From Shewanella sp. KX20019 (lineage in GTDB: Bacteria; Pseudomonadota; Gammaproteobacteria; Enterobacterales; Shewanellaceae), in assembly GCF_016757755.1 (NCBI RefSeq), contig NZ_CP068437.1:2728001-2792000 (forward strand): DNA of 64,000 nt, written 5' to 3'. The position numbers and the translations under genes are program-made. How positions within the stretch are numbered: the stretch's first letter is position 1; every line of letters starts with the position of its first letter. Shown here in pieces: positions 34,774-45,129 of the stretch. The notes below the pieces were generated by a model. That model searched no databases, was not told the DNA's origin, and worked only from the letters and a program-made list of their open reading frames with translations.

Positions 34774-37700
34774 TTACAGAGCACGAACTCGATGAATAAC
34801 CGTGTACATCACAGGCGTAACAATCAAGGTCAGGATGGTCGCAAAAGTAAGACCTGCCATCATGGCTACCGCCATTGCTTGAAAGAAACCATCGCTGATC
34901 AGTGGGATCATACCAAGCACCGTGGTCACAGCCGCCATGCTTACAGGGCGAACCCTAGAGACTGAAGCGTCGATCACCGCTAAATAATCCTCTTTGCCAT
35001 CTTTAATTTGAAGTTTAATCTCTTCAACCAACACGATAGCGTTCTTGATCAGCATCCCCGTTAAGCTCATGGTGCCAAGCAACGCCAAAAAGGTAAATGG
35101 CATATCTGCAGTATAAAGCCCGACAACGACACCAATTATCGCAAATGGCACCACAGTCCATATAACCGCCGCATCCCTAAATGAGCTGAACAGTAAAACA
35201 GTGATCAAAATCATCACTAGATAACCGCCACCGAGCTTCTCACCCAGTGCAACCAGAGCATCTGCTGAAGTTTCATGCTTACCCCCCCAATGCATGCTGT
35301 AACCTTCTGGCAGTTCAATCGCTTCCACTTCAGCCATAAATGACTTCTGTACAGCAGCTGTTGTTAATGAACCCATCTGGTCCTCATCTGTCATCGCCAT
35401 AATGGTGCGCATTCTATCGCGGCGCATTATTACAGGATCTTCAAAGTCAATATCAAAGCGGTGCACTACTTGCGATAAACTGACGTATTCATTGAGTTGA
35501 TTACTCCAGATCTGCAGTTCCATGACGCCGTCAATATCGGTACGCTCCGCTTTTGGTGGACGAACAACGATGGGCATGAGATCTGAACCATCACGATATA
35601 AACCAACACTGCGACCAGAAAAGTTAGCTAGCAAAACACTATCAACTTGAGACTTACTAATCCCTAATGTTCTCGCCGCTTCAACGTTAAATACCGGACG
35701 CATGACTTTAGTACGCTCACGCCAATCATCACGAACGGCTGTAGCCCCTTCATGTGAAGCCATGATGCTTTTAGCCTCGGCAGACAATGCTCTTAATACA
35801 TCCGGATCTGGGCCTTGAAAACGGGCTTCGACTCTTCCGTCTGGCGCAGGGCCCATTTCAAATCGCTTAAAGTTATAGTTCGCACCAGCAAAGTTAGTTT
35901 CAAGCATGCCACGCACATCGCGCATAACATCGAGAAGTTTATCCATATCTTTTATGGTGACCATCAGGTTACCGTAATTGTTATAGGTTTTCTCAGGCTT
36001 GTATGCGAGCATAAAACGCACATGTCCACCACCGACACTAGAAGCAACTTGTGTGACCTCCGGGTGCGTTAATACCAACTGCTCCATCGCTTTAATTTCT
36101 GCGGCGGTTGCTCTAATATCAGTATTATACGGTAACCAAGTATCAACCATAAACTTAGGTAGGTTCATTGGCGGGAAGAATTCATTCTTCAACATGCCAA
36201 AGCCTTTAACTGAACCTAGCAATAGGATGACCAATAACAACATGGTCATCTTTCTATGACGTATACAGCCTTTTAAGAACTTTCTATAAGAGGTAAATAC
36301 CATCCCTTTATAAGGGTCAGACTCTTCACCTTCAGCGGCTGGCTTTACATTTTTAAAGAACATCGCCGACAAGAATGGCGTCGTTGTAATGGCGGTGATC
36401 CAACTTAAAGTCAGCGAAATTAATACCACCCAAAATAGCGTGCCTACCAGTTCTCCAGAAATATCTTCTGATAGACCGATCGGCGCAAATGCCGTCACTG
36501 CAATAACGGTAGCGCCCAGTAGCGGCCATTTCGTTTGTTCAACAATATCTATCGCGGCACGGAAACGGTCCTTTCCGCGCTGCATTCCAATTAAGATCCC
36601 CTCAACGACCACAATGGCATTATCAACCAACATACCCAGCGCAATAATCAGTGCACCAAGTGAGATCCGTTGTAAATCGATACCCAACTGCTCCATAAAG
36701 ATAAAGGTACCCGTCACCGATAGGATCAATACAATACCGATGATGATGCCACTCTTTAACCCCATGGTTAGTAATAACACCGCAATGACGATGGCTACAG
36801 CTTCAACAAGGCTCCAGACAAAACCATCGACAGACTTTTCAACTTGCACTGGCTGGTTATAGATATTCTCCATCTCGATGCCAACAGGCTGCTTATTAAG
36901 CATGCTATCGATATGCGCTTGCACTCTGCTCCCCACATCAATGACGTTTTCACCAGGCATAAATGACACACCAAACTCCAACGCAGGCAGTCCATTCATC
37001 GACATCAGCTTACTCGGGACCTCTATATACCCTTGCTTTATTTCGGCAACATCACCTAGTAAGATCCGCGCCTCAGATCCTACGGGACTTATCACTAAAT
37101 CTCTTAACTCAGAGATATTCTGAAACTCACCCGTTGGATAGAGCCTAACCGTATCATCTTGGATCCTGATGCGACCTGCATTTGAGACTGAGTTCTGTTG
37201 TTGTAACAACGCCGCGATGTGGTCGATAGGGATGTTTAGTGCTGACACCTTACTATTAGAGATCTCAACAAACACTTGCTGCTGCTGAACCCCACCGATA
37301 GACACTTTGCTGACGCCCTCAAGAGTAACCACGTCACGTCTTAGTTGATCGGCAAAGCGCTCAACTTCAGCCATCTCATAGCCATCACCAGTAATTCCCC
37401 AAATCATGCCGTAAACGTCACCGAAATCGTCATTGACCATCGGCTCGCTTGCACCTGGAGGTAAGGTTCTTAAGTCCCCAACCTTGCGACGGACTTCATC
37501 CCAGATCTGCGGCAGGTGAAGGCTGGTATACTCAGACTCCATCATAACATCGACTTGCGACAAGCCAGCAGTACTGACCGACTTTATCCATTTTACTGAC
37601 GGCAGTTGTTGCAGTGCATTTTCAATGAGTAGAGTCACCTCCTCTTCCACCTGCTCTGGAGAAGCACCAGGGTAAGAAGTGACGATGATTGCAGAACGTG

Positions 37701-37884
37701 GCGTAAATTCAGGATCTTCTAATCGACCAAGATCTTTAAAAGCGAGAATACCGCCAACGAGCAACACCATAATGATCAGCCAACTCACCACTGAGTTGCG
37801 CATCGAATAGCCAGCAATACCGCCATTACGGCACTCATCTTCTACATTTTCAGGCATAGACTGCTCTTTTGAAACAGAAGTCAT
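34774..37884 (-). CDS. RND efflux permease, operon B
   Basis: This 1036-residue protein has RND topology, starting with a soluble N-terminus of about 30 residues before the first helix (VVSWLIIMVLLVGG). The early LEDPEFTPRSAI segment and the fourth-helix motif GMLVDNAIVVVEG, with Asp-Asn in place of the AcrB Asp-Asp, set it in a different HAE1 subgroup from permease A. Its ATG overlaps the stop of the adaptor by one base (TAATG), so the two are translationally coupled. No channel gene is adjacent. Confidence 0.93.
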   Translation of the reverse strand: MTSVSKEQSMPENVEDECRNGGIAGYSMRNSVVSWLIIMVLLVGGILAFKDLGRLEDPEFTPRSAIIVTSYPGASPEQVEEEVTLLIENALQQLPSVKWIKSVSTAGLSQVDVMMESEYTSLHLPQIWDEVRRKVGDLRTLPPGASEPMVNDDFGDVYGMIWGITGDGYEMAEVERFADQLRRDVVTLEGVSKVSIGGVQQQQVFVEISNSKVSALNIPIDHIAALLQQQNSVSNAGRIRIQDDTVRLYPTGEFQNISELRDLVISPVGSEARILLGDVAEIKQGYIEVPSKLMSMNGLPALEFGVSFMPGENVIDVGSRVQAHIDSMLNKQPVGIEMENIYNQPVQVEKSVDGFVWSLVEAVAIVIAVLLLTMGLKSGIIIGIVLILSVTGTFIFMEQLGIDLQRISLGALIIALGMLVDNAIVVVEGILIGMQRGKDRFRAAIDIVEQTKWPLLGATVIAVTAFAPIGLSEDISGELVGTLFWVVLISLTLSWITAITTTPFLSAMFFKNVKPAAEGEESDPYKGMVFTSYRKFLKGCIRHRKMTMLLLVILLLGSVKGFGMLKNEFFPPMNLPKFMVDTWLPYNTDIRATAAEIKAMEQLVLTHPEVTQVASSVGGGHVRFMLAYKPEKTYNNYGNLMVTIKDMDKLLDVMRDVRGMLETNFAGANYNFKRFEMGPAPDGRVEARFQGPDPDVLRALSAEAKSIMASHEGATAVRDDWRERTKVMRPVFNVEAARTLGISKSQVDSVLLANFSGRSVGLYRDGSDLMPIVVRPPKAERTDIDGVMELQIWSNQLNEYVSLSQVVHRFDIDFEDPVIMRRDRMRTIMAMTDEDQMGSLTTAAVQKSFMAEVEAIELPEGYSMHWGGKHETSADALVALGEKLGGGYLVMILITVLLFSSFRDAAVIWTVVPFAIIGVVVGLYTADMPFTFLALLGTMSLTGMLIKNAIVLVEEIKLQIKDGKEDYLAVIDASVSRVRPVSMAAVTTVLGMIPLISDGFFQAMAVAMMAGLTFATILTLIVTPVMYTVIHRVRAL

Positions 37885-38987
37885 TATATGCCTCGCTCAC
37901 GCTTAAGTTCTTTAACTTGTTGATTCTCAGCAATAAGGTAAGTCCCCGCCGTGACCACTTTGTCGCCAACTTCTAAGCCAGAGTCAATGACAGCCCCCGC
38001 CGATAATAGGCGCAATACTGACACTTCACGTAGATGTGTTTTGTAATTACTGTCAACCACCCAAACGTATTTACCACCAGCCGCTATCTTATTGGTTTCG
38101 GGACTAAACAAGGCACTCATTGGCACTATCACCAAATTGCTCATTGAGTCATTTTCACCGCCTAAAACAGTATTTACATTGGCGCTCATACCCGGCAATA
38201 CACGCATATCTGCCGGAGCTTTAACTGACAATGTAACTCTAAAGCTTAATGCGCCTAAGCTTGTAGATTTACGCATCTCTTTAAACGTTGCGTTTAGCGG
38301 CCTACTAGGATAGCTATCGAGTACCACTTGGGTGGTCAATAATTTAAATTGTTCAGGGTCAAACTGATTGAGCAGCTTTTCAGGTAGATCAAATTGAATG
38401 TCACTCACGCTATCATTTTGGAACTCGATGATAGCTTGTGTCGCGCCGATATGATCATGATTATTACTGTGAATTTTTGCCACGATGCCATCATAGGGGG
38501 CGTATATTTTAGTATATTTAAGGTTTTGACTGGCGCGATCGAGTTGCGCCTTAGCCATCAACATCTCAGCACGAGACGTATCAAATTCCGCTTTAGTTGC
38601 CAGACCTTTAGGGACTAATGTCGAATTACGATTATGCTGAGATACAGCAAGTTCATGCTTAGCCTTAGCGTTATCCAACAAAATATCAAAATCGGTTGGG
38701 TCCAATGCAGCGATTAAGCTCCCCTCTTTAACTCTATCGCCTTCGATAACATAATGGTGAATGATCTGGCCCGATACTCTAAACGCAAGATCGGTACTTG
38801 CGTTTGCGGCAACTTGGGCTGGGAATGAGCGTTGCACACTGGCAGCCGCACTTTCTACCGTCGCTATTTTGACAGGCCTAACCGTTTGCTTAATTGGCTG
38901 TTCTGGTTGTTGCTCGGCACAGCCGATAAGTGAAGCAGTAGCAAGAACCAATGTTATTGATAACATTGGTTTAGATAGCATTGTCAT
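37884..38987 (-). CDS. RND periplasmic adaptor lipoprotein, operon B
   Basis: The 367-residue adaptor begins with a lipoprotein signal (lipobox LIGC) and has the usual lipoyl, coiled-coil and barrel segments (LAALDPTDFDILLDNAKAK and YTKIYAPYDGIV cores). I take the ATG at 38987, five bases after GGAG; the frame is open for 23 more codons upstream and a second ATG lies two codons downstream. A 26-base palindrome covers its signal-peptide codons at 38946-38971. Confidence 0.92.
   Translation of the reverse strand: MTMLSKPMLSITLVLATASLIGCAEQQPEQPIKQTVRPVKIATVESAAASVQRSFPAQVAANASTDLAFRVSGQIIHHYVIEGDRVKEGSLIAALDPTDFDILLDNAKAKHELAVSQHNRNSTLVPKGLATKAEFDTSRAEMLMAKAQLDRASQNLKYTKIYAPYDGIVAKIHSNNHDHIGATQAIIEFQNDSVSDIQFDLPEKLLNQFDPEQFKLLTTQVVLDSYPSRPLNATFKEMRKSTSLGALSFRVTLSVKAPADMRVLPGMSANVNTVLGGENDSMSNLVIVPMSALFSPETNKIAAGGKYVWVVDSNYKTHLREVSVLRLLSAGAVIDSGLEVGDKVVTAGTYLIAENQQVKELKRERGI
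38946..38971. repeat. 26-base palindrome in the adaptor B signal-peptide codons
   Basis: AACCAATGTTAT and ATAACATTGGTT, 12 perfect pairs with a two-base centre. It starts about 15 bases into the coding region. It could be an operator just downstream of a promoter or a stem that slows early translation. Confidence 0.7.
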
Positions 38988-39549
38988 AAGTACTCCGTAA
39001 GAATGAGATCCATACACCGTAAATGCAAACAGAAACATTCTATTGATAAATATCAATTGAAAATTCTTTTAAAAGCGATGGTTAGAGTTACATTAAAGTA
39101 ACTTAAGTTGTCGCTAGAGTTTGGTAATTACGAGTCACAAATAAATAATGGCGCGATATTATCAAGTTCTTATGCGGGAGGCTTCTTCTTACAACACACA
39201 ATGACAATAACAGGAGGTTTTACTAGTCACTATATATTTCACTTTACAAGGCAAGCAATTATCTATTTTAAAAATAAAATCCAGCCCTAAAAATACCAAA
39301 TTGTTTAGCAGTAATAGCAACCAGTTATATTTATTGATAGAAATTCGCCGCTATCAATAAATAAAAACCACGTTAATTTATTCATTATATTTATAAAATA
39401 ACTGTAAACTAAAACGTCGCTATTACGGTTAAGCGATACGAAGTTGCCAGATAGATGATTAGGTTTCCCTCGCCGTAAATATTGCGACTAATATGCTAGA
39501 CTTATCAACATAGTCGCGCTTATGGAGCTAGAAAGAGGTGACAAGCACT
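38988..39549. other. AT-rich intergenic between divergent adaptor B and lipid kinase
   Basis: About 560 bases, very AT-rich, with no frame worth calling. It holds two divergent promoters; I could not fix their hexamers. Confidence 0.5.
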
Positions 39550-40479
39550 ATGGTAATGTTGATCCTTAATGGTAAAAAATCTGGTTTGCCGTTAATAAGG
39601 CAAACCGTGCAGATGTTAAGACAACAAGGGCATCTAATCGAAGTCCGTTGCACTTGGGAAGCTGGCGATATAGAACGTTTTGTTCGAGAAGCCGCCAGCA
39701 GGAATATCGCCAGGATCATCGCTGGCGGTGGTGATGGCACAGTTAATGAATTAGTTGATGCCATTGCGAACTTAAGGCACACAGAGCCAGCACTGGTACA
39801 CTTGCTTGATAACATTGAAATTGCCATTTTACCTTTAGGCACTGCCAATGATTTTGCCACTGCTTGCCTTATTCCTACCGAAATTGAGGCAGCGCTAACC
39901 TTAGCGATATCGGGTAGTGCGTATAAAGTGGATATGGCACAAGCCAATGACCGCCATTTTATCAATGTTGCCTCAGCAGGTTTTGGTGCACAAATTACTG
40001 TAGAGACCCCTGTCGAACTTAAAGATCTGTTAGGCGGCCAAGCCTATTTCATTTCAGGTTTAATTCAAGCACTTAACTTCACTCCTTATCAAGGAAAAAT
40101 AACTGCCATGCTGGCGGATGGTCAGTTAATCGAACAGCAAGGCGCCGGGTTACTTGGTGCTATTTGTAATGGAAGGCTTGCAGGTGGTGGGCAAAAACTG
40201 GCACCAAATGCTTTGCTCAATGACGGCCTACTTGATGTGCTTTTAGTCAAACACTTTCCTAGCTCTGCAGTAAAGCAGGTGATTGATGAACTGCTCAACA
40301 TTAACTTAGATGGCGAATACGTAAGCCGCTTGCAGGTACAAAATATTACCTTTGAATCTACTCAACCACTGCCGGTAAACCTGGACGGTGAACCGACATC
40401 CCATCTTAAACATCATTTTACGGTTATGCCAAATGCAATTAATTTGGTGCTACCACAAGGCTCGTCGATCTTAGGCTGA
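39550..40479 (+). CDS. YegS/DagK family lipid kinase
   Basis: The 309-residue protein has the diacylglycerol-kinase catalytic motif GGGDGTVNELVDA near residue 62 and the LPLGTANDFA motif near 98. E. coli YegS phosphorylates phosphatidylglycerol in vitro. The start is ambiguous: a GTG at 39538 lies inside AGAGGTG, which acts better as the ribosome site for the ATG at 39550. It is the only plus-strand gene between three minus-strand efflux operons and shares a two-sided terminator with the channel gene. Confidence 0.92.
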   Translation: MVMLILNGKKSGLPLIRQTVQMLRQQGHLIEVRCTWEAGDIERFVREAASRNIARIIAGGGDGTVNELVDAIANLRHTEPALVHLLDNIEIAILPLGTANDFATACLIPTEIEAALTLAISGSAYKVDMAQANDRHFINVASAGFGAQITVETPVELKDLLGGQAYFISGLIQALNFTPYQGKITAMLADGQLIEQQGAGLLGAICNGRLAGGGQKLAPNALLNDGLLDVLLVKHFPSSAVKQVIDELLNINLDGEYVSRLQVQNITFESTQPLPVNLDGEPTSHLKHHFTVMPNAINLVLPQGSSILG

Positions 40480-40507
40480 TAACAGATTAACATGGTTAAT
40501 TATCCAT

Positions 40508-40537
40508 AAAAAAAGCAGCACCTAGTGCTGCTTTTGC
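40508..40537. terminator. Bidirectional terminator of the lipid kinase and RND operon C
   Basis: AAAAGCAGCAC, loop CTA, GTGCTGCTTTT, with A and T runs on both sides; the two transcripts converge here. Confidence 0.92.
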
Positions 40538-40557
40538 TATCTACGGATCAGCATCTA

Positions 40558-42033
40558 TCAATTGGCTGAAACATTTTCCAATTGCCAATTACCACCAAGT
40601 GCTTTATGCAGAGCGATGGTCATATTTGCCGTTTGTAATTTTGCAGCTACCACCCTATCTTGCATCATATTCTGTTGACGCTGTGCATCTAAAATAGACA
40701 AGTAATCACTTAACCCCGCTTTGTAAAGCGATTTGGCTTTATCGACCGCTACCGTCGTTTCATCAGCCGCTTCACTGACTAAGTGCACATACTGCTGACT
40801 CTGGCCGTAGCCGTGCAATAGGGTTTCAACCTCACCAAATGCGGCAATAACCGCTTGTTGATAACCCAACACACTGGCATCAAACCGAGCCTGTTGCATT
40901 TCAACAATGGCATCACCTCTTCCACCGTCAAATACATTCCAGCTGACGCCAATGCTGCCAGCCCATGCAACAGAATCACTGCTAAACAAGTCATCAAAGT
41001 CTTTCGCCAATACCCCGGGCGCACCCGTTAAGAAAACTTTTGGGTATTGCGCAGCAATCGCAGCTGCACGCTCCTCATTTAGCGCTGCCATTTCTCGCTC
41101 TGCAATCTTAATATCTGGGCGACGATTAAGCAGATCTGCAGGTAGTCCTATTGGGATCACCCCGCTAAAGTTTGGCAATGGCATGGTGCTATCAAAGCGT
41201 TTATTACTTTGTTTGGGTGTTTCTCCAAGTAATATTGCTAAGCGCTGTTTATGTACATTTTCAGCAATATCTAACTGTGGGATCACTGATTTAGTCGCTG
41301 CCAATACCGCTTTAGCCCGTGCTTCATCAAGTTTTGATCCATAACCACTTTTTACCATCAGTTTAACGAGCTCTAAGGTACGCGCTTGGTCATCGGCGGT
41401 CTTTAACGCGATAACTTTTCGCTCTTGTGCCCCTCTCATTTGCAAGTAGTTATGGATAGCATCGGATGTAATTAATGTGGTTAGGCCTTCACGCATAATG
41501 ACCATCTGCTCTTTACGAATAGATGCAGCATTTGCTTGCCTATCGATGCGGCCAAAAAGATCTACCTCCCAAGCAATTGTCGCACCAGCAAAGAAAGCGC
41601 TGTTGTTGTCATCAATCAGACCCAAGTCTTCACCAGTGAGAGGATTAATCGCTGTTGTTGCCGGACCCATTAAAGGATCGTTCTCACTGATTTGGAAGTT
41701 TCCAAATCCAGCACCGACATTAACCGTTGGCACTTTAAATGATTCAATCGTACTTTGATAAGACTGCGCCATACGGATCCGTTGAGCCGCAATTTTAAGC
41801 GGGATAGCTTGGTTTTGAGCATCAACAACGAGTTGGTTCAATATAGGGTCATCAAATTTGGTCCACCAAGCGTGATCATCTGTTTTTAATCGCTGAGCGA
41901 CTTCGGTACCATTGGCCCCTTGGAAAAGGTACTCACTATCTAAGTTGCTGCTAGGAACTTCGTAATTTGGCCCAACGGCACAGCCAGCGACCATCAATGC
42001 GACCGCGAGGGCTGCAGGTTTTAAAAGATTCAT
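40558..42033 (-). CDS. Outer-membrane efflux channel lipoprotein (OprM/NodT type), operon C
   Basis: The 491-residue protein has a lipoprotein signal (lipobox VAGC) followed by GPNYEVP, the usual start of OprM-type factors. Two repeats of long helices follow, with LLNRRPDI in the middle and an AGLSDYLSILDAQR segment near the end. It forms the trimeric outer-membrane exit duct. Its ATG is one base after the stop of permease C, so the set adaptor-permease-channel is one operon. Confidence 0.94.
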   Translation of the reverse strand: MNLLKPAALAVALMVAGCAVGPNYEVPSSNLDSEYLFQGANGTEVAQRLKTDDHAWWTKFDDPILNQLVVDAQNQAIPLKIAAQRIRMAQSYQSTIESFKVPTVNVGAGFGNFQISENDPLMGPATTAINPLTGEDLGLIDDNNSAFFAGATIAWEVDLFGRIDRQANAASIRKEQMVIMREGLTTLITSDAIHNYLQMRGAQERKVIALKTADDQARTLELVKLMVKSGYGSKLDEARAKAVLAATKSVIPQLDIAENVHKQRLAILLGETPKQSNKRFDSTMPLPNFSGVIPIGLPADLLNRRPDIKIAEREMAALNEERAAAIAAQYPKVFLTGAPGVLAKDFDDLFSSDSVAWAGSIGVSWNVFDGGRGDAIVEMQQARFDASVLGYQQAVIAAFGEVETLLHGYGQSQQYVHLVSEAADETTVAVDKAKSLYKAGLSDYLSILDAQRQQNMMQDRVVAAKLQTANMTIALHKALGGNWQLENVSAN

Positions 42034-42034
42034 A

Positions 42035-45000
42035 TTATCTTTGCTCCACTGTAGCTGTGGTTAATAGAGTATCTTGTGCTTGAGTCTCTTGCGGCATGCC
42101 TTGGTCAGCATTGCGGTAAAACAAGCAATAGAAAGCCGGCATAATGAACAGTGATAGCAAGGTAGCAGCGGCTAGTCCGCCGATGATCGTCGCTGCCATT
42201 TGATCAAACAATTGATCACTGAGTAGAGGGATCATCCCCAGCGCCGTGGTTAATGCTCCCATCGAAATAGCCATGGTTCGATTCAAGGTCGCCGCCTTTA
42301 CCGCTTCTTTTAACGGTATTTTCTTAGCCCGCTCGAGCTCTATCTGATCCATCAACACGATGCCATTCTTAATGATCATACCTGACAACGTAATGGCACC
42401 AATCAACGCCATAAACCCAAAAGGCTTATCTAATAACAGCAGCGTCCACGTCGCACCAATCGCCGCTAACGGCAAGGTGATCAAAATGATCAATGGCTGC
42501 TTAAAACCGTTGAACATGGCTACCATAATCACCACCATCATCAACAATGCTTTAGGCATTTGGCTTAAAGTGTCAGTAATAGCACGATTTTCGTCGTAAT
42601 ATTCCCCTCCCCAAGCAAAGGCATAACCCGGCGGCAGAGTAATGGCTTCGATATCATCTTTAATTTGATTTCTCACCTGCGCAGGCGTTGCATCAAACAC
42701 GTCAGCTTGAGCTGTAATGGCTGGCACCCGGTCACGACGCCATATCATGCTTTCCTCAGACTTTAATTCGAAACGCTCAACAACTTGTCCTAACGGGACA
42801 CTGTGGACTCCTAATAATGATTTAACCGGCAAGGTATCGATATTGCTCAAGTCTGCATTAGCACTTCTAAAGTTAATCGGGATCATCTGATCGCCTTGGT
42901 TTAGCGTGCCAAGTGAAACCCCCTCTGTCGCTCGTTTAATTGCTAACGAAATATCGGTACGGTTGATACCCGCGCGCCTCGCCTGGTCCTGATTAATAAC
43001 AGGTTCGATAACCTTACTCTGCTGGCGCCAGTCATCACGAACAGACTTGGTATTACTATTGGCCAACATGATCGCTTGCGCTTGATTTGATAAATCATGC
43101 AGCACTTGTGGATCTGGGCCAGAAAAACGCGCTTCAATACTAAACTTGTCCTTAGTTGCGAGTTTTAACGCTCTAAAACGTGGTTCAGAATTGGGGAAGT
43201 TTTGTGCAAGCCACACCTCACCACGCTTTGTTAAAGGCTCAATGCCATCGTAGTCAGTAACGTTAATAACGATTTGACCATAGCTGGTGTCGTAGGGTTC
43301 AGGCTCTACAGTCACCGAAAATCGTGGGGCGCTGGCACCGACATAACTTGATATGGTAGTTATTTCAGGTTGCTGCAAAAGCCAGCCTTCAATTTTTTTC
43401 ATATCTGTTGATGTTTCAGCAATATCACCACCGTTAGGCAGCCAGTAATCGAGGAACACCATCGGCCTGTCAGAGCTTGGAATAAAATTGACAGCAACAT
43501 AGGGAACTGCCAAAGCTGTGACCAACATCAGTGGAATAACCATAGAGATTGCTTTAACAGGATTCATTACAGTCCAGTTAACGGCTAACTGGTAACGACT
43601 GGCTTTCTTATGCTGTTGGCCTTTTTTAAGGTCTGGCTTTATCCATAACCAGCAAAGCAGTGGCGTCAATGTGACTGCGACAATCCAAGAGAATAGTAGC
43701 GACGAACAGATAATGAGAAATACTGATCCGGCAAACTCACCTGAATCTGTTTGCGAGAACACCACAGGACTTGAGCCCATAATGGCAATAACCGTTGCTG
43801 CCAGTAACGGCTTAGAGGTTTCTCTAACCGACTCAATAGCGGCTTTGGTACGCTCAACGCCTTTATTGAGTTTCACAATGAACAGGTCAGTTATAACAAT
43901 GGCATTATCCACTAACATACCCAGTGCCAGAACAAATGAACCCAAGGACACGCGCTGTAGATCAACACCTGCAGCGTACATATAGATGAATGTCAGTAAA
44001 ATGGTAAACAGCAGGCTACCACCTACAATGGTGGCACTCTTAAAGCCCATGAAGATAAGCAGTACCACAAAAACTATCACCACACTCTCTAGCAAATTTG
44101 TCACAAAATCTTCAATCGATTTAGCGACTTCATCAGGTTGAAATGCGATGATGCCAATATTGATCCCAAGCGGTAACTCTTGCTGATAATCGGCAATAAT
44201 CTGTGTCATGCTATCGCCAAGGCTTACCACGTTAATCCCCTTCACAGGGCTCACTGCCAATGTGACAGCAGTCTTGCCATTAAAGCGGCTGATAGTCGTC
44301 GCAGGCGTTTTATACGCCAGACTAACATCGGCAATATCACCGAGTCTCAGTAAACCAGAGCTGTTGCTGCCAATACCGCCTTTAAGAGTAAAGTTTTTAA
44401 TATCATCAATTGATTTAAACGCACTACCTTGATCAATTCGAATGCGCTCACCCGCGGTTTCATAGCTGCCGCTGTCGTATGTCAGGTTTTGTGTGGTCAG
44501 TTGATTGATCACCTGCGCTGTTGAGATCCCATATTGCGCAAGGCGCTCTTCTGGTAGATCAACATACACGGCCTGGCCTTGCACACCATGCAGTTCAATT
44601 TTTTTAATGCCATCCACAGTTTTTAATCTGCGTTGCAGCTCTTTGGCGTATTGACGCAACTCTTCCGGCTCAGCATTTTCACCATAAACACTGAACAGCA
44701 TGCCGTAAACTTCAGAGAACTCATCTTGAACAATGCTGATCTGCGCGGTTGTAGGTAGCGTTAATTTGACATCACTCACTTTGCGGCGCAATAGATCCCA
44801 TTGCTGCGGTAGTTCATCTGAATTAGTTGTCTCTTTGAGATCGATAAAGATCATCGAGCTACCAGGACGTGATAAAGAGCGCAACTTCCACATTGCACCC
44901 ATCTCTTGCAGTTTTGTTTCGACTTTATCGGTGACCTGCTCCTCAACTTCTTTGGCAGAAGCGCCTGGGTAAAGTGTTACAACTACGGCACTTTTAACGG

Positions 45001-45121
45001 TAAATGACGGATCTTCCAACTTACCTAATTCAAAATAGGAGATGATCCCGACAATGATGCAGAGCACACTAAAGAAGAGTACAAACAATCGTTGTCGTAT
45101 TGCAAACTCAGCCAAATTCAT
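42035..45121 (-). CDS. RND efflux permease, operon C
   Basis: This 1028-residue protein has full RND topology. The fourth-helix motif reads LGMLVDNAIVITD, with Asp-Asn as in permease B, and the N-terminal KLEDPSFTVKSAVV segment is also shared with B, so the two are closer to each other than to A. The adaptor ends eight bases upstream and the channel starts one base downstream. It should form a complete tripartite pump. Confidence 0.94.
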   Translation of the reverse strand: MNLAEFAIRQRLFVLFFSVLCIIVGIISYFELGKLEDPSFTVKSAVVVTLYPGASAKEVEEQVTDKVETKLQEMGAMWKLRSLSRPGSSMIFIDLKETTNSDELPQQWDLLRRKVSDVKLTLPTTAQISIVQDEFSEVYGMLFSVYGENAEPEELRQYAKELQRRLKTVDGIKKIELHGVQGQAVYVDLPEERLAQYGISTAQVINQLTTQNLTYDSGSYETAGERIRIDQGSAFKSIDDIKNFTLKGGIGSNSSGLLRLGDIADVSLAYKTPATTISRFNGKTAVTLAVSPVKGINVVSLGDSMTQIIADYQQELPLGINIGIIAFQPDEVAKSIEDFVTNLLESVVIVFVVLLIFMGFKSATIVGGSLLFTILLTFIYMYAAGVDLQRVSLGSFVLALGMLVDNAIVITDLFIVKLNKGVERTKAAIESVRETSKPLLAATVIAIMGSSPVVFSQTDSGEFAGSVFLIICSSLLFSWIVAVTLTPLLCWLWIKPDLKKGQQHKKASRYQLAVNWTVMNPVKAISMVIPLMLVTALAVPYVAVNFIPSSDRPMVFLDYWLPNGGDIAETSTDMKKIEGWLLQQPEITTISSYVGASAPRFSVTVEPEPYDTSYGQIVINVTDYDGIEPLTKRGEVWLAQNFPNSEPRFRALKLATKDKFSIEARFSGPDPQVLHDLSNQAQAIMLANSNTKSVRDDWRQQSKVIEPVINQDQARRAGINRTDISLAIKRATEGVSLGTLNQGDQMIPINFRSANADLSNIDTLPVKSLLGVHSVPLGQVVERFELKSEESMIWRRDRVPAITAQADVFDATPAQVRNQIKDDIEAITLPPGYAFAWGGEYYDENRAITDTLSQMPKALLMMVVIMVAMFNGFKQPLIILITLPLAAIGATWTLLLLDKPFGFMALIGAITLSGMIIKNGIVLMDQIELERAKKIPLKEAVKAATLNRTMAISMGALTTALGMIPLLSDQLFDQMAATIIGGLAAATLLSLFIMPAFYCLFYRNADQGMPQETQAQDTLLTTATVEQR

Positions 45122-45129
45122 AACGCCTC

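Noticed and set aside
36389..36862. 157-codon plus-strand frame inside RND permease B
   Set aside because: Antisense shadow; Thr/Ile/Ser-rich with no domain.
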